A DNA stretch of 10,478 nt, from contig WJKV01000067.1 in assembly GCA_014728875.1 (NCBI GenBank), forward strand, positions 1-10,478. The letters run 5' to 3'. Shown piece after piece: positions 5,885 through 10,478 of this stretch. Each line of letters opens with the position of its first letter. Within the stretch, counting starts at the first letter, position 1. This DNA is from Candidatus Woesearchaeota archaeon. GTDB taxonomy: Archaea > Nanobdellota > Nanobdellia > Woesearchaeales > WJKV01. The position numbers and the translations under genes are program-made. The notes under the pieces were generated by a model. It had not been told where the DNA came from and searched no databases. It worked only from the letters and a program-made list of their open reading frames with translations.

Positions 5885-6691
5885 ATGCAAAATAATGTTA
5901 GCGGTTTAGAAAGATTGCTTATTACAGGTGCAGGTTTATTGGCTTTAGGAGGCTGTATTTCTTTTGCAGGCGGTTCAGTTGAAATAGACAAGGACATCAA
6001 GAAGCTTCTTGAAACAAAAGACAGCAGCAGCCAGGTAGGCCAGCTCATGTCTAATTACACAGGCGCAGAAGCAAGAAAAAAGAAAAGCCTGGAACAAGCA
6101 GAAAAAGCATACGAAGAAGCAAAGAAAAAAGCAGAACAAGAATGGCAGAGCAACAGGCAGGGAAGCCTGGATCAATTATATTCTTTAATGGACACTTACA
6201 GGCAGAATATTGTCAAACTGAAGACGCACCAGCCTTATCTGGTATTGCAGACAAGATATTTCGGAATACAGGGGCAGATAAGAGCCTTGGAACAGCAGAA
6301 TATTGAATATTCAGGGATAGGCTCTGAAGAATCAAAAGAAGAGATCGAAGCTAACAACAAGAAGATAAAGAAACTGAGCGAATCAACAGAATCATTGGTT
6401 GAGACACTGCAGAAAAGAGACAAGGCAATCAGGCAGTATGCAGCGATGATAAGGGTAGGTCTAGAGACATTGAAGAAGATGTCTCCTGCAGAGTACGAAG
6501 CAAAGAAAGCTCCGTATGAAGCACTGCTGTCGGAGATGGAAGCGTTCCTTGCATCGAGTCCGTCAAAACCTGCTCAATACAAACCGGCACAGGCGTCACA
6601 GCAACAGGAGCCAAAGACAGACGACGAAAGACAGAAACGACTGGACGAGCTTGCAAAGAGATTCAGGCCTGTCTATGAACAGCAGAAATAA
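5885..6691 (+). CDS. Coiled-coil protein with lipoprotein-like N-terminus
   Basis: A 268-residue protein I cannot assign to a named family. The N-terminus has one basic residue (Arg10) followed by a hydrophobic stretch, LLITGAGLLALGGC (11-24). LGGC resembles a lipobox, so Cys24 may be lipid-modified and the protein anchored outside the cell membrane; alternatively 11-32 is a plain membrane anchor. From about 60 to 225 it is strongly helical and rich in Lys, Glu, Ala and Gln, with heptad-like stretches at 62-90 and 125-195, typical of coiled coil. A Pro/Gln-rich linker (225-243) leads to a charged C-terminal helix. The start is set by GGGGGT (5872-5877), 7 nt before the ATG; an in-frame TTG at 5870 would lie upstream of it. 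It is divergent from nre, with a 119-bp shared promoter region. Confidence 0.8.
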   Translation: MQNNVSGLERLLITGAGLLALGGCISFAGGSVEIDKDIKKLLETKDSSSQVGQLMSNYTGAEARKKKSLEQAEKAYEEAKKKAEQEWQSNRQGSLDQLYSLMDTYRQNIVKLKTHQPYLVLQTRYFGIQGQIRALEQQNIEYSGIGSEESKEEIEANNKKIKKLSESTESLVETLQKRDKAIRQYAAMIRVGLETLKKMSPAEYEAKKAPYEALLSEMEAFLASSPSKPAQYKPAQASQQQEPKTDDERQKRLDELAKRFRPVYEQQK

Positions 6692-6694
6692 ATC

Positions 6695-6713
6695 TCTTTT
6701 TTCTTTTCTTATT
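6695..6713 (+). terminator. T-rich terminator after the coiled-coil gene
   Basis: Just after the stop codon there is a pyrimidine tract with runs of six and four T (TCTCTTTTTTCTTTTCTTA). Archaeal RNA polymerase terminates at such tracts. It separates this gene from the next, which has its own TATA box. Confidence 0.5.
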
Positions 6714-6731
6714 ACTTCCTGGTTAACACTA

Positions 6732-6743
6732 TTATTTTTATAC
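6732..6743 (+). promoter_or_regulatory. TATA box of the 414-residue coiled-coil gene
   Basis: The segment around TTTTTATAC is centred about 29 bp before the ATG at 6768, and no good SD precedes that ATG. The transcript is therefore probably leaderless or has a leader of a few bases. Confidence 0.5.
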
Positions 6744-6767
6744 ACAAAACCATTTTAGGCAGACAAC

Positions 6768-8012
6768 ATGAGCTTTTTTGAAAAGATAAAGGACCTGTTC
6801 ACTGGAAAACTGCCAGAAGAGACAGTCAGCATTGACCAGCTTGAAGCCTGGTTCAGGAAAAAAGTGCAGCACAAGTTCAAGGAAAGAGACCTGGAGGTCG
6901 ACAAGCTGTACAGGCAGTTCAACATGAAGATAAAGGAAATGGGCGACATTCTAGGTGAATTAGAGACAGCCGAGCTTGTCAATCCCAATATTCCTGCAAG
7001 GATGAAGAATTTCATGGCAGGCAACAGGTACAATTATGTAAAGCAGGTGAGACTCTTTATCGACCAGATCCCTGACTTCGGCCCTGATTTTGTCCAGGAA
7101 TTCCAGAAACAGCTGGACGATTTCAGTAAACGGACAGCGAGAAGCTATGCAATATTGCAGGAGTTTTTTGCAGACCAGACAAAAGCGATTGCTGCAAAGA
7201 TAAAAGAGCTTGACCAGACAGCGAAACAGATCAGCAGGATCTCCCTGAGCAAAGATATGCTTGCAATAGAGAACTGTCTTAAAACTATCTCCCAGATACA
7301 AGAGAAACGAGAAGAGGAAAAAGAGCTCAGCCAGGCAGTGGAAAAGAACAAGGAAGAGATAGAACAGCTGAAAAAGAACATAGTGGAGAAGGCAGAAGAC
7401 AGGAAGAACAGGCTCGAGAGCAGGGAATACAAAGAGCTGATGAGGCTGAAGAAACTTGTCACAGACACGAAACAGGAGCTGCAGGACATAGAGAAGCAGG
7501 TGAATGAACTGTTCGCTCCTTTGTTCAGGATGTTCAGGAAATATCTCAAGATGACTGTTGCCCACGAGAAGCTGCTGAACACCTACCTGAAGGATCCTGT
7601 GGATGCTTTCCTTAAGGACACAAGGTATGACGTCGTCACTGCTGTCGCTGACCTGAAGAAGAATATTGAAAAAGGGACCATCCAGATGGACAAGAAAGAA
7701 AAGAAAAAAGCCCTGGACAAAATAGATGCGATAACAAGAGAGAAATTAAGAAGCCTGTATAAAAGATTCACAGAATTAAAGAAGCTGGCAAAAGCTGCAG
7801 ACTATGACATAAAAAAGATAAAGGTAGTGAAAGAGCTGGAAAAGATAGGCCTTGAGCTCGACAGGATGCAGAGCAAGAAAAAGAAGCTTGAAGCTGAGAT
7901 TGAAAACTGGCTGAAGAAAGAGCAGGAACTGAAGACCGACCAGGAGAATCTTTTGTTGAAAGCAAAACAGCTGGTCAAGAACATACTTAAAATAAACCTG
8001 ACAATAAAATGA
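6768..8012 (+). CDS. Large coiled-coil protein of unknown function
   Basis: A 414-residue protein, cytosolic by sequence, with no signal peptide or membrane helix. The first 110 residues are mixed, including a possible small helical domain (FFEKIKDLF...; PDFGPDFVQEFQKQL near 100-117). From about 110 to 240 and again from about 330 to 405 it is almost pure Lys/Glu/Leu-rich helix with heptad character, such as EKREEEKELSQAVEKNKEEI. Between these (about 240-330) lies a less repetitive segment, LFAPLFRMFRKYLKMTVAHEK, that may be a hinge or small domain, so the shape may be an antiparallel coiled coil. No Walker motifs were seen, so it is not an SMC or SbcC ATPase. Its TGA overlaps the ATG of the Nip7-like gene (ATGA), so the two are translated together. 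Confidence 0.82.
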   Translation: MSFFEKIKDLFTGKLPEETVSIDQLEAWFRKKVQHKFKERDLEVDKLYRQFNMKIKEMGDILGELETAELVNPNIPARMKNFMAGNRYNYVKQVRLFIDQIPDFGPDFVQEFQKQLDDFSKRTARSYAILQEFFADQTKAIAAKIKELDQTAKQISRISLSKDMLAIENCLKTISQIQEKREEEKELSQAVEKNKEEIEQLKKNIVEKAEDRKNRLESREYKELMRLKKLVTDTKQELQDIEKQVNELFAPLFRMFRKYLKMTVAHEKLLNTYLKDPVDAFLKDTRYDVVTAVADLKKNIEKGTIQMDKKEKKKALDKIDAITREKLRSLYKRFTELKKLAKAADYDIKKIKVVKELEKIGLELDRMQSKKKKLEAEIENWLKKEQELKTDQENLLLKAKQLVKNILKINLTIK

Positions 8013-8455
8013 AAGAGCTTGACGAATTTATTTCTGTTTTCACTGAAAAGAAATTTGACTATATCCAGATAAAGAAAAGGGCTTTCCTTGCTGACAGTGA
8101 AATGATCGAGCTGATGGAAAAGATAAGAGAAAAAGAAGGACTGCTTCCAGAACACATAGGCATTTTTCTCGGAGAGATAAAGAAAAGAGAGTTCAAGCCG
8201 TCCCTGGCCCTGCTTGAGCTTCTTGCAGAACATTCAGACAGGAAGGTGTTTGTCAATGACAAGGCAGAATGGCTCTTCCTGTGCGGGAAAGACCTGTTCA
8301 AGGAGAGCGTGACAAAATGCAATGCCAGGTCAGGGCTTGTGCTTGTGCAGAACAAGAAGGACGAGAATCTCGGATACGGCAGGATAATGAGGAAAGGCAG
8401 GGTATTTGCAATGAATCTGCTTGATAGGGGCGATTTTCTGCGCAGAGAGCGCTGA
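8009..8455 (+). CDS. Nip7-like PUA-domain protein (ribosome biogenesis)
   Basis: A 148-residue protein resembling archaeal homologues of Nip7, an RNA-binding factor needed in eukaryotes for 60S subunit and rRNA processing. The N-terminal half has the pre-PUA signature LLPEHIGIFLGEIKKREFKP (45-64), with PSLALLELLA following. The C-terminal PUA domain (about 78-148) shows VFVNDKAEWLFLCGKDLF (80-97), GLVLVQN (109-115), ENLGYGRI (119-126) and the closing LLDRGDFLRRE. RNA binding is a known property of the PUA fold; the exact rRNA target here is inferred. The length is slightly below that of typical family members. There is no SD of its own; the ATG overlaps the stop of the coiled-coil gene. It is the last gene before a new promoter at 8467. 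Confidence 0.82.
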   Translation: MKELDEFISVFTEKKFDYIQIKKRAFLADSEMIELMEKIREKEGLLPEHIGIFLGEIKKREFKPSLALLELLAEHSDRKVFVNDKAEWLFLCGKDLFKESVTKCNARSGLVLVQNKKDENLGYGRIMRKGRVFAMNLLDRGDFLRRER

Positions 8456-8466
8456 ATATAGAAAGG

Positions 8467-8476
8467 TTTATATATT
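8467..8476 (+). promoter_or_regulatory. TATA box of the long right-edge gene
   Basis: TTTATATATT lies just after the Nip7-like stop. The expected start site near 8497 leaves a leader of about 24 nt that contains the run of seven G used as ribosome binding site. Confidence 0.55.
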
Positions 8477-8509
8477 CCTGATATTTTTACTTACTAAATA
8501 GAAGTAACA

Positions 8510-8516
8510 GGGGGGG
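8510..8516 (+). promoter_or_regulatory. G7 tract acting as ribosome binding site
   Basis: Seven G in a row followed by T end 4 nt before the TTG at 8521. GGGGGT can pair with ACCUCC at the 16S tail with one G-U pair. A similar GGGGGT serves the gene at 5885. The homopolymer is also a place where a sequencing or assembly length error could arise; it is outside the coding frame, so such an error would not break the gene. Confidence 0.5.
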
Positions 8517-8520
8517 TTGT

Positions 8521-10478
8521 TTGACAGAAACTGCTCAGCAGGATTTAGTAAGAATAGCATTCATGCACAGCGGCAGCAGCAGCTGGGATTCTATACTCGA
8601 TACTTTGCAGGCTGCTTCTGAAGGTTCTATCATTCCAGGCAGCATAAAGGAAGCTATGATAGAGGAAAAAAGAGCAAGAGCTGCACAGGATTACGCAAAG
8701 CAAAAAGGCTATCAAGGAACAAAAGAAGATTTCATCCGTGCTGAGATCAGGGCTTTTGAAAAAACAAGCCAAAGATCGCAGGCTGCAAGAGAACTTATAG
8801 ATTCTCTGAAAGGTCTGGACCTGCTGCTGGTGTCCAATCTCAAGATGGGCACAGAAGAAAATGAACATTCTTTGCAGGAATTTGCAGAAAAAGTAGGTGT
8901 AAGGCAGGTAAGATGCTTTTACCAGAACCCTGCAATGGGAAAGGTCGAGAAGATAGGGATTGCAGAAGGACTGAACAGCGTTTTTCTTTCCGGGCTTCCA
9001 AACCAGGGCATGCTGAAGGTAGGATTTAATGAACAGCCTCAAGTCTTATTTTTGGGGGACAAAGTGATGCCGGGCATCTATGATCATACGATAGATAATG
9101 GCCTTAACACAAAAAAATTTTCAGAATTTCCAGACAGTTTCTATTCCTTGCTTAACAGCACCAGCACTATAATTACGCCTGCATATGTCTGTGCAGGCAC
9201 TTCAAGAGCAGAAAGCTGGCAGATAACCGACGATAGAAGCATAGATGTGGTGCACTGCGGGCCCGCGCTCAATCTGCCTGATGAAGATGGAAAAAGGGTC
9301 ATTCTTGGGACAAGTTATGAAGCAGACAGGCTTGAAGCCTTAATTTTCCTTACGATTGACAGGCAGGGAAGGTTGAGGAAATTTTTCATGGATGCGCCGG
9401 GCACCACCAAGAAAGAGTTCCTGCCTACAAAACAGATCATAATAGATCCTGTAAGATACAGGTCATTGAAAAGCTGGTCAGCTTTCATTGCAGATGCTGA
9501 AAAAGATAAAACAAGAGTGACAAGAAGAAGGCCTGCGCCTGCAGAGCAGGAAGAAAGCCATCTAACAGAAAGAGAACTATATCTGAAAGCGCTGCATTCA
9601 TTGCCTATAAAAAATCCGACAGTGGATGATCTGAGGGATCTGTTCCCGCACTTGTCAGACGCGCATATTAAAGAAGACATTCTTGGAAAAGGCGATCCTG
9701 TCGATGTTGCGCTGCCTCCTCTGCGCGTTCAGACTGATGTCCATCAGGTGCGCTTTTTCCCTGGTGCAGAAGGCGACGGAAAGAGTTTCCCTCCAAAGAT
9801 AGATTATGTACGGTCCAGCAGAGGTGAAGGAACCGGCGATTTTGCAGAGATTGCAAAGGACTATGCAAAAGAGAAATGGGGAGACAGGCTTGCAGAAAAG
9901 CCGCCGGGGGACCTTGTCGAGATCGTATTCGATGATCCAAGAGACAAAAGAGGCAAGCCGGGCTATCCGTCAAGGGAAAGGATTTATTTCACGACCACAA
10001 GACCGTGGAATGAGATAGTCGGCGACGCAAAACTGTTCACGAGCAGGCTGGCAGAAAATGATGTGGATCCTGAATCCTTTGATACTTATATTTCTGGAGA
10101 ATTAAACCACGGCCGCATGAATGAAGCTGTTAAACTGACATTGGACATCACGCACTACAAGGAACTTCCAGACATAATAATAGATCATCTTGATGTTGCT
10201 CCAGGAACAATAGAGCCTGAGATCCCTGTACAGCCTGTTGCTTCTGATGTCGGGGATGCAGAAACAGTGCAAAGAAAAAAGCTGTCTCCTGTGACAAAGG
10301 CATTCGACAGGGGCGATTTTGAGATAGACGATGTGATTAAACAGATACTTCCTCCAGAACTTGTAGAGGACGACGATATTTTCAGGTTCATAAAGAATGC
10401 TCACCTGGTATTAGGCAATGAAACCTATAAATCGCTTGTAATAAAATACTGCAAGCTTGCAAAGAATGTTTCCAGGGA
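8521..10478 (+). CDS. Long unknown protein, 3' end beyond window
   Basis: The frame is open for at least 652 codons with no stop in the window, and codon use matches the neighbours. I do not recognise a family with confidence. TTG at 8521 is the best start: it follows the G7 ribosome binding site, the first in-frame ATG (8563) lies after what looks like strand 1 (DLVRIAFMH, 8-16), and a stop at 8479 limits extension. Residues 1-310 have the alternating strand and helix order of a metallophosphoesterase: LVRIAFMHSG (9-18), LDLLLVSNLKMG (99-110), VRCFYQNP (130-137), DVVHCGPALN (242-251), then GKRVILGTSYEADRLEALIFLTID (257-280). The metal ligands (DxH, GD, GNH, GHxH) are missing at these places, so the match is tentative. 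A basic linker (329-346) leads to a part rich in Asp, Pro and Glu with a possible helix-turn-helix near 366-388. No signal peptide or membrane helix was seen. Confidence 0.7.
   Translation, partial: MTETAQQDLVRIAFMHSGSSSWDSILDTLQAASEGSIIPGSIKEAMIEEKRARAAQDYAKQKGYQGTKEDFIRAEIRAFEKTSQRSQAARELIDSLKGLDLLLVSNLKMGTEENEHSLQEFAEKVGVRQVRCFYQNPAMGKVEKIGIAEGLNSVFLSGLPNQGMLKVGFNEQPQVLFLGDKVMPGIYDHTIDNGLNTKKFSEFPDSFYSLLNSTSTIITPAYVCAGTSRAESWQITDDRSIDVVHCGPALNLPDEDGKRVILGTSYEADRLEALIFLTIDRQGRLRKFFMDAPGTTKKEFLPTKQIIIDPVRYRSLKSWSAFIADAEKDKTRVTRRRPAPAEQEESHLTERELYLKALHSLPIKNPTVDDLRDLFPHLSDAHIKEDILGKGDPVDVALPPLRVQTDVHQVRFFPGAEGDGKSFPPKIDYVRSSRGEGTGDFAEIAKDYAKEKWGDRLAEKPPGDLVEIVFDDPRDKRGKPGYPSRERIYFTTTRPWNEIVGDAKLFTSRLAENDVDPESFDTYISGELNHGRMNEAVKLTLDITHYKELPDIIIDHLDVAPGTIEPEIPVQPVASDVGDAETVQRKKLSPVTKAFDRGDFEIDDVIKQILPPELVEDDDIFRFIKNAHLVLGNETYKSLVIKYCKLAKNVSR

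Noticed and set aside
6768..8012. SMC or SbcC-type ATPase
   Set aside because: Coiled coil is abundant but no Walker A, Walker B or signature motif is present, so the resemblance is only compositional.
6960..8355. Long minus-strand frames opposite the coiled-coil and Nip7-like genes
   Set aside because: They are shadows of Lys/Glu-rich coding sequence, giving Leu/Phe/Ser-rich products without ribosome binding sites or promoters.
8545..9042. Minus-strand frame of 165 codons opposite the long right-edge gene
   Set aside because: The plus frame is open for over 650 codons with normal composition and a promoter; the minus product is Cys/Phe/Ser-rich and looks like a shadow.
1..10478. CRISPR array, insertion sequence, integrase, phage or defence cassette
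   Set aside because: No spaced repeats, transposase-like protein, terminal inverted repeats or known defence domains were seen on either strand.

Overview
The window looks like chromosomal DNA from an archaeon, most plausibly a DPANN lineage such as Woesearchaeota; the lineage guess is an inference from gene content and style. The evidence is an Nre-family DNA-repair protein with a zinc-finger N-terminus and C-terminal PCNA-binding motif, a DRG-type GTPase with a TGS domain, a SlyD-like archaeal FKBP and a Nip7/PUA ribosome-biogenesis protein. Archaeal TATA boxes lie about 27-29 bp before several ATG codons that have no Shine-Dalgarno (SD) sequence, the pattern of leaderless transcripts. Genes are short, tightly packed and often coupled by ATGA overlaps or 1-nt gaps. 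No rRNA, tRNA, CRISPR array, insertion sequence or phage gene was seen.

Layout. (a) 1-577, plus strand: the tail of one GNAT acetyltransferase overlapping a second GNAT gene. (b) 584-1504, minus: a DRG-like GTPase, convergent with the GNAT pair. (c) 1505-1837: the largest intergenic region, with promoters for the divergent genes and two hairpins that may belong to an unannotated RNA. (d) 1838-2266, plus: FKBP peptidyl-prolyl isomerase. (e) 2272-5765, minus: a five-gene co-directional run, in transcription order nre, a small unknown basic protein coupled to nre, a Gep4/YqeG-like HAD phosphatase, a C39-like cysteine peptidase and a GNAT acetyltransferase. The HAD and peptidase genes also have their own TATA boxes, so the run is probably two or three overlapping transcription units. 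(f) 5885-8455, plus: a coiled-coil protein with a lipoprotein-like N-terminus, a 414-residue coiled-coil protein, and a Nip7-like PUA protein overlapping it by ATGA. (g) 8521 to the right edge, plus: a long open reading frame (at least 652 residues, no stop in the window) with a TTG start behind a run of seven G. It is not clearly recognisable, and its N-terminal third may be a degenerate metallophosphoesterase fold.

The recognised genes are mostly housekeeping: translation and ribosome biogenesis (DRG, Nip7), protein folding (FKBP), DNA repair (Nre) and perhaps phospholipid synthesis (HAD). The less ordinary items are the unknown partner coupled to nre, the cytosolic C39-like peptidase coupled to an acetyltransferase, the paired coiled-coil proteins, and the long unknown protein at the right edge.
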